A stretch of 64,000 nucleotides of DNA from JADJPO01 sp963724535 (lineage in GTDB: Bacteria > Actinomycetota > Actinomycetes > Actinomycetales > Kineosporiaceae). Below the pieces are notes generated by a model. It saw only the letters and a program-made list of their open reading frames with translations. It did no database searches and was not told the origin of the DNA. Numbering within the stretch: position 1 is the stretch's first letter; each line of letters begins with the position of its first letter. The DNA lies in NCBI GenBank assembly GCA_963724535.1, contig CAVRVD010000002.1, forward strand, positions 1 through 64,000. The letters are read 5' to 3'. The position numbers and the translations under genes are program-made. Shown in pieces: positions 49,701 to 57,608 of the stretch.

Positions 49701-51175
49701 CCGGCCACCGCCCGACCCAGGTCGGGATCGGTGACCAGCGCCGTGACGTCCGGGCGCTGTCCGGGCAGCGCGAGGCTGCCCGGGACGATGCCCTCCGGCA
49801 GCTGGGCGCCGGACAGCAGGACGGTGCGGTCCGCGGTGCCGCCGAGCAGCGCCAGGGTGTCGCGGTCGGCCAGCTCGTCCACGGGCCACGCCAGGGTGTA
49901 GTCCAGCGCCTGCCCGAACGGGCCCCGGGTGGCGGCCACTGCGGCGTCCTGGCCGGCGTTGAGCAGGGCCGCGCCGTCACCGTGGGTGATCGCGGTCAGG
50001 TCCGGATCGCCCCAGGGTAGGGAGTACATGTCCCGGCCGGTGGTGTCGGTCACCAGCGACAGCCACTCCTGGGCCACCCGGTTCGCCCGCCGCAACGCGG
50101 CCCACTCGGCCGGGTCCGCGCTCTCGTTCGGCGGTGCCGGACTCACCTCGTCCGGCGTGACCGCTGGCCGGCCGGTCACCGGGGCCCCCGCCGGCGGAGG
50201 CACCTGCGCGGCCGGGGAGCTGGCTGGCCGTGTCGGTGACCCGTCGCCGGTTCCACCGGCGGAGGGGGGCGGCGTGCCGCCGTCCGGGGCCGGGGACGTC
50301 GCGGTGCCGGTCCCGACGTCGCCCTGCACAGCCGTGGCGGCGCTGTCGGCGGCGGTGAGCAGACTGGGGTCGACCGCCCAGGCGACGGCGGGGTCGGCGG
50401 CGGCGGCCAGGACGCGACGCAGCCGCCCGCCGTCCGACCACTCGGCCACCAGCTGCGGACGGACCTGACCGGCGTCCGAGCCGGCGCCCCGGGGGGGCGG
50501 GGTGACCGGTGCCAGCACGGCCAGCCGGACCGGCGGCGGGGAACCCGGGGCCGCCGCGTCCCCCGCCACGCCGGGGTCCCAGACCAGGACGCTGCGCAGC
50601 AGGGTGAGCCGGCGGGCGCCGTCGCCGGTGTCGCCGACCAGCTCGACGGCCAGACCCCGGGGCCCGAACGCCTCGGTGCCGGTCGGCAGCCCGAGGTTGT
50701 CGGCGTCGGCCTCGATGCGGACAGTGGTGGCGGCTCCCGGTTCCAGCGGTGCGGGCGCCATGGTCGTCCGCCACATCGTCCCGGCCCAGGTGTCGGCGGG
50801 CTGGTCCAGCCACCGGGCGATGCCCTCGGCGTCCAGTCGTGGCCAATCCACGCGCAGCCGGACCGAGATCCCGGTCACCGGTCGCGAGCCGCCGTTGCGG
50901 ATGGTCGCGGTCAGGACGTACCGGCTCTTGGGGGTCAGCGACGGGGAGCTGACCGAGGCGATCTCGAGGGATACCGGGGAGGCGGTGGTCAGGGCCGGCC
51001 GGCCGGGCGGCGAGGTGGCTCGGGCGGCCGCGGCGGATGGCAGGGTCGAGGGCGCGAGGACCAGCCCGGCCGCACCCAGCCCGGCCGCAGCCAGCCCAGC
51101 CACAACCAGCCCGGCCAGGACCTTCCCCAGGGTGGCGGCGGTCAGCACCGTGCGCGCCGAGCGCCGTCCGGTCAT
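46712..51175 (-). CDS. murJ: DUF6049-MurJ fusion protein: exported domain joined to the lipid II flippase
   Basis: One uninterrupted frame of 1487 codons. The ATG at 51175 overlaps the NUDIX stop. Residues about 9-45 are a signal/anchor, and about 45-780 are the Rv3909-type exported domain (VSLEIASVSSPSLTPKSRYV to NWEDRG). A membrane helix (about 786-806) followed by RSARRSRGTR places the next part in the cytoplasm. A disordered linker of about 147 residues holds DQPRP repeats. From about 954 the MurJ flippase follows with all its helices (MSAGTLVSRILGLVRV, TLPNTLFILIGGGALNAV, QYLVQRVFYAF). MurJ flips lipid II. No ribosome site or convincing start exists for a separate MurJ, so one polypeptide is the simplest reading. 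Confidence 0.8.
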   Translation of the reverse strand: MTGRRSARTVLTAATLGKVLAGLVVAGLAAAGLGAAGLVLAPSTLPSAAAARATSPPGRPALTTASPVSLEIASVSSPSLTPKSRYVLTATIRNGGSRPVTGISVRLRVDWPRLDAEGIARWLDQPADTWAGTMWRTTMAPAPLEPGAATTVRIEADADNLGLPTGTEAFGPRGLAVELVGDTGDGARRLTLLRSVLVWDPGVAGDAAAPGSPPPVRLAVLAPVTPPPRGAGSDAGQVRPQLVAEWSDGGRLRRVLAAAADPAVAWAVDPSLLTAADSAATAVQGDVGTGTATSPAPDGGTPPPSAGGTGDGSPTRPASSPAAQVPPPAGAPVTGRPAVTPDEVSPAPPNESADPAEWAALRRANRVAQEWLSLVTDTTGRDMYSLPWGDPDLTAITHGDGAALLNAGQDAAVAATRGPFGQALDYTLAWPVDELADRDTLALLGGTADRTVLLSGAQLPEGIVPGSLALPGQRPDVTALVTDPDLGRAVAGMAGAGSDDPLVAAQRALALLAAHSVAAAEAGISGDAAGLVAALPRNWDPTRPRQMAKGLELLRSARWIHVEHLGEARSRPPDAQLTTAGGGQADAPRFDYPFTARAAELPADHVTTVAGAFERFRSIYSALADPDPVFFPLRRTALSLVSTSWRAQSSGGESDGDWTAQLEQARAPLLAEVQQFFEGISVATGSDVNLLTRSGALPVTVTSTLPYPIDLVVRLRPLSGRLVAGPPQPVSLAAAGTGTARANALVSVDARANGDVDVLATLAAPDGTALVVADQPIRVRVRHNWEDRGLLVTALVLGMLLLIGLVRSARRSRGTRIPPEAVPDPDDVGRVAPARTGASGTGLAAEAARPSSVLPAAAAAQVRIPVTAGAGAGAPRTGIAVGADASTLAGSADADIKDTPPGTGPLDDQPQSDQPKPDQPRPDQPRPDQPDRAASGSASDPPRSLPASSRATSLLRSSAVMSAGTLVSRILGLVRVVVLSAAIGAMASGDAFNTANTLPNTLFILIGGGALNAVLVPQIVRAAQREDGGADYVDRLLTLAIVVLGGATVVLTAAAPLLIRLYSKDWSEPKIALGTAFALWCLPQIFFYGLYTLYGQVLNARGSFGPYMWAPVVNNVVAIAGMGVFIAMAGAGVRPVEAWSALDIAVLAGTTTLGVVAQALVLVPVLRRSGYTWRPRWGWRGVGMGTAGAVAGWTFAGVAVAQLGFLVISRVVNAAGDAAGVAGGRTVFDVAFLIFMLPHSLITVSVVTALFTPMSAAAAQGRVEEVRDDLSRATRSVGVVTVFATAAFLVLGEDLVRAMFIGTDATTTSQYAVAAAAMLLGLVPYSAQYLVQRVFYAFSDARTPFLVGALGTALWVAGALLAPRLVAARDVAAAVGLALAVSTVITITVWVPLVRRRLGGLDLRRILGLHLRLIVAAAAAAAVGVLLRQLVVGSGAMADGGRVGAAILVVVIGTILATVYLLMLRVLRVTELDALVNPLRARLTGRR
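48392..48455. repeat. Tandem repeats coding the DQPRP linker
   Basis: About four imperfect 15-bp units (like GGTCCGGTCTGGGTT) encode repeated DQP(K/R)P on the minus strand, in the linker between DUF6049 and MurJ. Confidence 0.7.
49485..49500. promoter_or_regulatory. parS-like site in the DUF6049 coding part
   Basis: TGTTCCACGTGAATCC, 13 of 16 consensus positions, about 13 kb right of parB. It is the weakest of the set at the right half-site. Confidence 0.5.
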
Positions 51176-51873
51176 GCCGAGTCCGCCAGATAGGTGCGTG
51201 CCTGGCGCGCGATCCGGCGCTCGTTGGGAAAGGCGAGCCGGGAGCCCAGCTCGTCCAGCGAGATCCACTGGGCGTCCACGGCCTCTCGGTCAGGGTCGCC
51301 CTCGATGCTCAGGAGTCCGCCGACCGCCTCGAGGAGATAGTGGTGCACCTTCTTGTGGATCCGGCGTCCCTCGGCCGAGAACCAGTAGTCGATGGTTCCG
51401 AGCGAGGTGACCACCCGGCCCCGGATCCCGGTCTCCTCGGCGATCTCTCGAACAGCGGCCTGCTCCGGGGTCTCGCCCAACTCCAGGTGCCCCTTCGGAA
51501 GGCACCATTCCAGCCGGCCGGCCCGGTTGATCCGTGCGATCACCGCAACCACGTTCGGACGACGGCCCAGGTCGACGACGAGACCACCCGCCGAGGTCTC
51601 CAGCACGGTCGGCACCCGATGCCGGTCACGTCCTGGCCGCGGGCCCGAGCCGCCGCGCGAATCCCCTGGGAACGACGTGCCCGGCTGTCCGGGTTGCCCC
51701 GACTGCCTGGACGGCGCCGGTCGGCGTCCCGGCCGCTGGCCGTCCGGGCCGGGACCGGTCGATTCGCGGCCCGAGCCACCGCCTGTCGCACCGCCTGTCG
51801 CACCGCCTGACCCACGGCCTGACCCACGGCCCGACCCACGGCCAGGCCGTGGAGAACGAGAGGAGCGAGCCAT
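51172..51873 (-). CDS. NUDIX hydrolase (MutT4/Rv3908-like)
   Basis: Hydrolyses a nucleoside diphosphate-linked substrate. The 233-residue protein has a complete Nudix box (GHLELGETPEQAAVREIAEE then TG, about 131-153), preceded by EWCLPKGH. The N-terminal about 85 residues are low-complexity (GRGSGRGSGRGSGG, GATGGATGG), encoded by short tandem repeats at 51781-51852. Its stop overlaps the start of the DUF6049-MurJ gene, and it diverges from pcnA as in mycobacteria. Confidence 0.9.
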   Translation of the reverse strand: MARSSRSPRPGRGSGRGSGRGSGGATGGATGGGSGRESTGPGPDGQRPGRRPAPSRQSGQPGQPGTSFPGDSRGGSGPRPGRDRHRVPTVLETSAGGLVVDLGRRPNVVAVIARINRAGRLEWCLPKGHLELGETPEQAAVREIAEETGIRGRVVTSLGTIDYWFSAEGRRIHKKVHHYLLEAVGGLLSIEGDPDREAVDAQWISLDELGSRLAFPNERRIARQARTYLADSA

Positions 51874-52065
51874 CGGGTCACTGTATCTGCGCGGTCACAC
51901 TCGTCCGGGTGGGTCGCGACCTTCCCGGTCGGTCAGGGGTGGCGGGGCGATGGGCCGGGCCACAGGACCGTCCGACCTCTGGCAGGCTTGGACGTCGTGT
52001 CTGCGACCGTCGCCGCGACCGGCTCCGCCGGGAGCCGTCCGTGCCCTGCCAGCCGAACGCCTGTG

Positions 52066-53529
52066 ATGCCTGCCCCCTGCGACCTCGACGCCGACCGGCC
52101 CGACCCGGGCCGGTCCCTCGACGTGCTGCGCCGCCGGCTCGACGTGGCACTGGCCCACCTGCCGGACGGCGTCCAGGCGCTGACCGAGCTGTTCACGGCT
52201 GCCGGGCACCGCCTCGCCCTGGTCGGCGGGCCGGTTCGGGACGCCGCCCTCGGCCGCACGTCCCCGGACCTGGACTTCACCACCGACGCCCACCCGGACG
52301 TCACCGAGCGGCTGCTGGCGACCTGGGGCGACGCCCACTGGGACATCGGCAAGGCGTTCGGCACCATCGGGGCCCGCAGGGGCGACCTGATCGCCGAGGT
52401 GACCACCTACCGCAGCGAGTCCTACGACCCGGCCAGCCGCAAGCCGGACGTCGTGTACGGCCGCAGTCTCGAGGGGGACCTGGCCCGTCGCGACTTCACC
52501 GTCAACGCGATGGCCGTGGACCTGGGCACGCTCACCTTCATCGACCCGCACCACGGGATGGCGGATCTGGTGGCCGGCTGGCTGCGTACCCCGGGGACTC
52601 CGGAGCAGTCCTTCGGTGACGACCCGCTGCGGATGATGCGGGCGGCCCGGTTCAGCGCCCAGCTCGGGCTGGACGTGGACCAACACGTGCACGCGGCGAT
52701 GATGGCGATGGCCGAGCGGATCACCATCGTCGCCGCCGAGCGGGTACGGGTGGAGCTGGAGAAGCTGATGCTGGCGCCGGCGCCGCGGCGCGGGCTGGAG
52801 CTGCTCGTCGAGACCGGGCTGATCGAGTACGTACTGCCCGAGGTGGCGGCGCTCAAGCTGGAGATCGACGAGCACCACCGGCACAAGGACGTGTACGAGC
52901 ACTCGCTGACCGTTCTCGACCAGGCGATCGCCCTCGAGGACGGCGGGCCGGACCTGGTTCTGCGCCTGGCCGCCCTGCTGCACGACATCGGCAAGCCGGC
53001 CACCCGCCGATTCGAGCCGGGTGGTGGGGTGAGCTTCCACCACCACGAGGCTGTCGGCGCGAAGCTGGCGCGCAGGCGGCTGCAGGCACTGCGCTTCAAC
53101 AAGGAGACGATCGCCCGGGTCACCCGGCTGATCGGGCTGCACCTGCGCTTCCACGGCTACGGCGAGGGCAGCTGGACCGACTCCGCAGTGCGCCGCTACG
53201 TCACCGACGCGGGCGAAGAGCTGGACCGGCTGCACAAGCTGACCCGGTCGGACTGCACCACCCGCAACCAGCGCAGGGCGATGCGGTTGTCGGCTGCCTA
53301 CGACGACCTGGAGCAGCGGATCGTCGCGCTGCAGGGGCGGGAGCAGCTGGACGCCGTCCGACCCGACCTGGACGGCAACGCGATCATGGAGATCCTGGGT
53401 ATCCCGCCGGGCCGGGACGTGGGGCGGGCCTGGTCCTACCTCAAGGAGCTGCGCCTGGACCGGGGCCCGCTGTCCCCCGAGCAGGCCGAGGCCGAGCTGG
53501 TCGCCTGGTGGCGAGACCAGGGCCACTGA
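52066..53529 (+). CDS. pcnA: CCA tRNA nucleotidyltransferase
   Basis: Adds CCA to tRNA 3' ends; needed here since the visible tRNA-Ile gene lacks it. The ATG at 52066 gives 487 residues, close to the mycobacterial length, though it has no clear ribosome site; GTG 51997 and TTG 51988 are upstream options. The nucleotidyltransferase part shows LVGGPVRDAALGR and DLDFTTDA. RRDFTVNAMA and DDPLRMMRAARFSAQL follow, then an HD domain with ALLHDIGKPATR. Confidence 0.93.
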   Translation: MPAPCDLDADRPDPGRSLDVLRRRLDVALAHLPDGVQALTELFTAAGHRLALVGGPVRDAALGRTSPDLDFTTDAHPDVTERLLATWGDAHWDIGKAFGTIGARRGDLIAEVTTYRSESYDPASRKPDVVYGRSLEGDLARRDFTVNAMAVDLGTLTFIDPHHGMADLVAGWLRTPGTPEQSFGDDPLRMMRAARFSAQLGLDVDQHVHAAMMAMAERITIVAAERVRVELEKLMLAPAPRRGLELLVETGLIEYVLPEVAALKLEIDEHHRHKDVYEHSLTVLDQAIALEDGGPDLVLRLAALLHDIGKPATRRFEPGGGVSFHHHEAVGAKLARRRLQALRFNKETIARVTRLIGLHLRFHGYGEGSWTDSAVRRYVTDAGEELDRLHKLTRSDCTTRNQRRAMRLSAAYDDLEQRIVALQGREQLDAVRPDLDGNAIMEILGIPPGRDVGRAWSYLKELRLDRGPLSPEQAEAELVAWWRDQGH

Positions 53530-53565
53530 CCCGCCGGGGCGGCGTCTGGCGCCGCGGGAGCGCCG

Positions 53566-53970
53566 TCAGCCTTGGGGGCTGCCCCCCAAGGCGTCGAGTG
53601 CGTCGGACAGCCGTTGCGCCGCCTCGGCGGCGACCGGCTCCAGGTTCGTGTTGTCGGTGAGAATGACCATCGTCTTCGGGTCCAGCGACTCGACCAGGGT
53701 GGTCTGCTCGTCGATGGCGCGGACCACGACGTTGCAGGGCAGCAGCAGCCCGACCGACGGCTCGGCCTGCAGGGCGGCGTGGGCCAGCGGGGGGCGGCAC
53801 GCGCCGAGGATGACCTGCGACGGGACCTCGACGTCCAGCTTCGCCTTCATCGTCGCCCGAATGTCGATCTCGGTCAGGACGCCGAACCCCTGCTCGGCCA
53901 GGGCCGCCCGGGTGGCTGCCACGGTCTCGTCGTAGGGACGGTGCACGGTGGTGCTGATGGCGTACGACAT
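53566..53970 (-). CDS. Single-domain DUF302 protein
   Basis: 134 residues, ATG at 53970 after CCGGAGG. The whole protein is one DUF302 domain: DETVAATRAALAEQGFGVLT, then VILGACRPPLAHAALQAEPS, VGLLLPCNVVV and the end DPKTMVILTDN. There is no signal peptide, so it is cytoplasmic, unlike the double-domain protein at 37761-39137. The function is unknown; several bacterial relatives are linked to metal or redox stress only by context. Confidence 0.88.
   Translation of the reverse strand: MSYAISTTVHRPYDETVAATRAALAEQGFGVLTEIDIRATMKAKLDVEVPSQVILGACRPPLAHAALQAEPSVGLLLPCNVVVRAIDEQTTLVESLDPKTMVILTDNTNLEPVAAEAAQRLSDALDALGGSPQG
53569..53592. terminator. Hairpin at the convergent pcnA/DUF302 3' ends
   Basis: GCCTTGGGGG and CCCCCAAGGC form a 10-bp stem around a 4-nt loop at 53569-53592, inside the last codons of the DUF302 gene and 40 bp after the pcnA stop. 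It could serve both genes. Confidence 0.6.
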
Positions 53971-54044
53971 GGCGTCCTCCGGTGACGACGGGTTGCGGCC
54001 ACCGTAGCCCGGGCAGCGACTCGAACGGGTGGGAGGATCGCTCG

Positions 54045-54878
54045 ATGAGTCCTGAGCCGCTCACTGAGCCGCCCCCTGAGCCGCCCACTGAGCCGTCCAG
54101 TGAGCCGCCTGTTGTGCTGCCCCGGATGTACACCGACCTGGCCCACTGGTGGCCGCTGCTGTCACCGCCGCAGGACTACGTCGAGGAGGCGGCCATGCTC
54201 GCCGGCCTGCTGCGCGCCGGCCTGGTGGACGCCGGCGTCGCCGCGGGCGGGCGCAGACCCACGCTGCTCGAGCTCGGCAGCGGCGGCGGGCACAACGCCG
54301 TCCATCTCGCCGAGCACTTCGACCTGGTGCTGGTCGACGCCTCCGAGCAGATGCTCCAGGTCTCCCGCAGGCTCAACCCCGGTGTCGAGCACCTCCTCGG
54401 TGACATGCGCACCGTCCGGCTGGGCCGCACCGTGGACGCCGTCCTGGTCCACGACGCGATCGACTACCTGGTCTCCGAGAAGGACCTGGACGCCGTGTTC
54501 GCCACGGCACGGGCGCATCTGGCGCCGGGCGGGGTGGCGGTGTTCGTGCCCGACCACACGACGGAGCACTTCGAGCCGAGCACCGACCACGGCGGCACCG
54601 ACTCCTCCGATGGCAGCGGCATCCGCTACCTCGAGTGGGCCTGGGACCCCGATCCAACCGACACGTGGGCGCAGACCGAGTTCAGCTACCTGATCCGCGA
54701 CGCCGACGGCACGGTGAGCAGCGCCGCCGAGTCCCACCGGTTCGGCCTGTTCCCGATCGAGATCTGGCTGGAAGGGCTGCGGCGCAACGGCTTCGACGTC
54801 ACCACCGTGACCGAGCAGCCCGAGGACGACGAGGACGGCGGCTGGACCCGGATCATCTTCGTCGCTCAGGCGCGCTGA
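54045..54878 (+). CDS. Class I SAM-dependent methyltransferase
   Basis: 277 residues from ATG 54045, 11 bp after GGGAGG. The SAM loop is LLELGSGGGHNAVHLAEHF, the acidic residue is in LVDASEQML, and DAVLVHDAIDYLVSEKDL and ARAHLAPGGVAVFVPDHT follow. The FVPDHTTEHFEP segment is shared with actinomycete methyltransferases of unknown substrate. The first about 22 residues are Pro/Glu repeats (TEPPPEPPTEP) coded by a short tandem repeat. Confidence 0.82.
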   Translation: MSPEPLTEPPPEPPTEPSSEPPVVLPRMYTDLAHWWPLLSPPQDYVEEAAMLAGLLRAGLVDAGVAAGGRRPTLLELGSGGGHNAVHLAEHFDLVLVDASEQMLQVSRRLNPGVEHLLGDMRTVRLGRTVDAVLVHDAIDYLVSEKDLDAVFATARAHLAPGGVAVFVPDHTTEHFEPSTDHGGTDSSDGSGIRYLEWAWDPDPTDTWAQTEFSYLIRDADGTVSSAAESHRFGLFPIEIWLEGLRRNGFDVTTVTEQPEDDEDGGWTRIIFVAQAR

Positions 54879-54896
54879 GGGCAGGCGGCCGGTCGG

Positions 54897-56189
54897 TCAC
54901 CTGCGCCGCCGTGCCGCGGCGTAGCCGAACCCGGTGACCAGGTAGATCACCGAGGCTGCGACGAAGAGGCCGGGGGAGTAGCCGTCCGGGGGCAGCACCA
55001 GTGCACACACTCCGGCCGCGGCCACGAAGGTGATGTTGAACAGCATGTCGTAGAAGGACATCGCCCGGCCGCGGAAGACGTCGTCGGTGTGCGCCTGGAC
55101 GATCGAGTCGACGCAGATCTTGGTGCCCTGCATGGCGATGCCGACCGCGAACCCGGCGGCCAGGGCCATCGGGTAGGTCATCACCGACGCGAACACCGCC
55201 CCGATCAGCGAGGCGAACAGGCAGCACAGCACGATCCATCGCTCCAGCGGTATCCGCCGGGTCACCGCCGGTGTCACGAACGCCGCGGTGAAGAACCCCA
55301 TGCCGGAGACCACGAACGCGACCGCGAGTCGCAGCGCCCCGGCGTCCGGGTCGTCCGGGTCGGCGAAGGTGGCCCGGCAGAGCAGGAACATCGCCACGGT
55401 GACCAGCCCGTAGGCGAAGCGCTGCCCACCCACCACGGCCAGGGCGTCGAAGGCCGGACGGCGCCGCCGCAGGTGCTCGATCGCCTCGGCTATGCCGACC
55501 ACCACCCCGCGCACGGCGGCCGGGGCGTCGTGCCAAGGCTGGCGGTCGGCGTCGTCCGGGCCGAGCAGGTCGCGGTGCAGGGTCCGGGCGGTTGCGGCGG
55601 AGGCGAGGTAGACGACGGCGCCCAGCAGCACGATGGCCGCGTCGGTGCGGTCTCCGCCACCGAGGACCTGACGGATGCCGACCGCCACGCCCGCGCCACC
55701 GAGTGCGACGACGGTGCCGCTGGTGGTCGAGACCGCGTTCGCCATCACCAGCTCGTCGCGGGGGACGACGTGCGGCAGGCTCGCGCCGAGCCCGGCCAGG
55801 AAGAACCGGTTGACCGACAGGCAGGCCAGGACGATCGCGTACAGCGGCAGACCGATCAGCCCGGAGTAGACCAAGGCGGCGACCATCACGACCATCGAAG
55901 CGCGCAGCAGGTTGGCCTGGACCAGCACCTCGCGGCGACGCCACCGGTCCAGCAGGACCCCGGCGAACGGCCCCACCAGGGTGTAGGGCAGGATCGCCAC
56001 TGTGAACGCGAACGCGATGGCGCTCGCACCGGCCGCGCGTTGCGGGGAGAAGAAGAACAGGCTGGCCAGACCGGCCTCGAAGATCCCGTCCGCCGACTGC
56101 GAGGTCAGCCTCGTGGCGTACAGGCGGCGGAAGTCCCGGCCGCGCAGCACGATCTGCAGATCGGTGATGAACCGGCCGGCGGGAGACAC
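54897..56189 (-). CDS. MFS transporter
   Basis: 430 residues from GTG 56189 with about twelve membrane helices. Motif A-like FAGVLLDRWRRREVLVQANL follows the second helix. A conserved DELVMANAVSTTSGTVVALGG segment lies near helix 5, and the central loop is RTLHRDLLGPDDADRQPW. It belongs to the MFS_3 group that exports drugs or metabolites; the substrate is unknown. No clear ribosome site is seen, so the start is uncertain. It diverges from the gene at 56298. Confidence 0.8.
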   Translation of the reverse strand: MSPAGRFITDLQIVLRGRDFRRLYATRLTSQSADGIFEAGLASLFFFSPQRAAGASAIAFAFTVAILPYTLVGPFAGVLLDRWRRREVLVQANLLRASMVVMVAALVYSGLIGLPLYAIVLACLSVNRFFLAGLGASLPHVVPRDELVMANAVSTTSGTVVALGGAGVAVGIRQVLGGGDRTDAAIVLLGAVVYLASAATARTLHRDLLGPDDADRQPWHDAPAAVRGVVVGIAEAIEHLRRRRPAFDALAVVGGQRFAYGLVTVAMFLLCRATFADPDDPDAGALRLAVAFVVSGMGFFTAAFVTPAVTRRIPLERWIVLCCLFASLIGAVFASVMTYPMALAAGFAVGIAMQGTKICVDSIVQAHTDDVFRGRAMSFYDMLFNITFVAAAGVCALVLPPDGYSPGLFVAASVIYLVTGFGYAAARRRR

Positions 56190-56297
56190 AGGCGAAGAGT
56201 ACGGGTCGCCCTGCGTCGAGCTGTGTGGGGTCGGCTCACGCAGGCGGTGCCACGGTCGACACGACCGCTGCCGCGTCGATGAGCGACGATTACCCGG

Positions 56298-57515
56298 GTG
56301 AGTGAGCACTCCGCCGTCGCGCCGTCGCGCCTGGTCGCGCTCGACGTCACCCGGGCCGTGGCGATCCTCGGCATGATGGCGGTCCATATCGGTGGCCGGA
56401 ACCTGACCGAGCCCACTGGGCCGTGGCAGGTGCTGCACCACGCCGCAGGGTTCTCGGCCGGCACCTTCGCGGTGGTGGCGGGAGTAGCCCTGTCGCTGAC
56501 CAACCCGATGCCCGGCCAGGGCGCCCCGCCCCACCAGCTGAACCGGCGGTCCTGGCGGGACTGGGCCCCGACGGTGCTGCGGGGGCTGACGCTGTTCGTC
56601 ATGGGCCTGCTCGTCGAGTCGGTCTCGGGCGGCGTGCTGGTGATCTTGTGCGTGTACGGGGCCCTGTTCGTGGTCGCGGCGCCGCTGCGTGACCTGTCCG
56701 CCCGGGCGCTGGTGACGCTGGGCGTCGTCCTGATGCTGGTCTGGCCGGTCCTGTCGCTGGCGATCCGGCGCCGGCTGCAGAGTCCGCCTCGGCTCGAGGT
56801 GAGCTGGGAGGTGTTGCGGCTGCCGGATGCCCCGCAGTCATTGGCTCGCATCCTGTTCCTGGACGGCACCTATCCCGTACCCACCTGGCTGTCGCTGGCC
56901 CTGGTCGCCTGGGGGGCCCATCGGGCCGGGTGGCTCGGCCCGGCGCGGCGCGGTCGGCTGACCGCGCTGGCCGGCCTGCTGCTGGCGGTGGGGTTCGGCG
57001 GCGCCGCGATCGTCGAACGGATCTGGCACCCCCGGCAGCGGGTGGTCGAGGACCTGGTGGCCGCCGGGCGCACCGAGTCCGGGGCGACCGCGCTGGCCGA
57101 CAACGCGTTCGGGGTGCCGCCCTCGCAGCTGTGGGTGTCGCTGCTGACGGCGGGCCGGCACAGTGGGACGACGTTCGAGCTGGTGCAGATCCTGGCCGTC
57201 GCCTCGACCCTCTTCCTGCTGGCCGCCGCACTGCATGCCGTCCTGCCCGGGGCTGCGACGGTGCTGTCCTGGCCTGGCCGGATCCCGCTCACCCTCTATG
57301 TCGTTCATCTGGTGCTGTTGTGGGCGGTCGGGGGGTTCTGGCTGCATGGCGAGGACTCGGCGTGGCCGGCGTTCTGGGCGGTGATGGTGTTCTGGGCGCT
57401 GTCCTTCGGCTTCGCGGCGCTGCTGCGCGACGTCCGGGGCCCGCTGGAGGAGCTGGTGCGCCGGGTCGCCCACCTGCCCGGTCGCCGCTCGGACGCCCCG
57501 GCGGGCGCTGTGTGA
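56298..57515 (+). CDS. DUF1624/HGSNAT-like membrane protein, probable acyltransferase
   Basis: 405 residues from GTG 56298 with about ten membrane helices. The start RLVALDVTRAVAILGMMAVH is the signature of the heparan-alpha-glucosaminide acetyltransferase-like group, with the His in MMAVHIGGRN a likely catalytic residue. The C-terminal DUF418-like half has LTLYVVHLVLLWAVGGFW. Such proteins are thought to move acetyl groups across the membrane onto sugars, but the acceptor here is unknown. Its last codons overlap the first copy of a hairpin repeat. Confidence 0.78.
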   Translation: MSEHSAVAPSRLVALDVTRAVAILGMMAVHIGGRNLTEPTGPWQVLHHAAGFSAGTFAVVAGVALSLTNPMPGQGAPPHQLNRRSWRDWAPTVLRGLTLFVMGLLVESVSGGVLVILCVYGALFVVAAPLRDLSARALVTLGVVLMLVWPVLSLAIRRRLQSPPRLEVSWEVLRLPDAPQSLARILFLDGTYPVPTWLSLALVAWGAHRAGWLGPARRGRLTALAGLLLAVGFGGAAIVERIWHPRQRVVEDLVAAGRTESGATALADNAFGVPPSQLWVSLLTAGRHSGTTFELVQILAVASTLFLLAAALHAVLPGAATVLSWPGRIPLTLYVVHLVLLWAVGGFWLHGEDSAWPAFWAVMVFWALSFGFAALLRDVRGPLEELVRRVAHLPGRRSDAPAGAV

Positions 57516-57605
57516 CGCTGCGCCCTTCTGGAGTGGGCGCTGTGTGACGTTGCGCCCGTCTGGAGGGCGCTGTGTGACGTTGCGCCCGGCTGGAGTGGGC
57601 GCTGG
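57503..57605. repeat. Array of hairpin-forming 23-bp repeats between convergent genes
   Basis: Three near-identical 23-bp units at 57503-57525, 57535-57557 and 57565-57587 (30-32 bp steps) plus a partial fourth from 57597. Each has GGGCGC at its left and GCGCCC at its right end with TGTGTGACG between, so each can fold as a 6-bp stem. They fill the gap between the acyltransferase and sulfatase stops. A related unit recurs at 59383-59435 on the other side of the sulfatase gene. Confidence 0.85.
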
Positions 57606-57608
57606 GCG

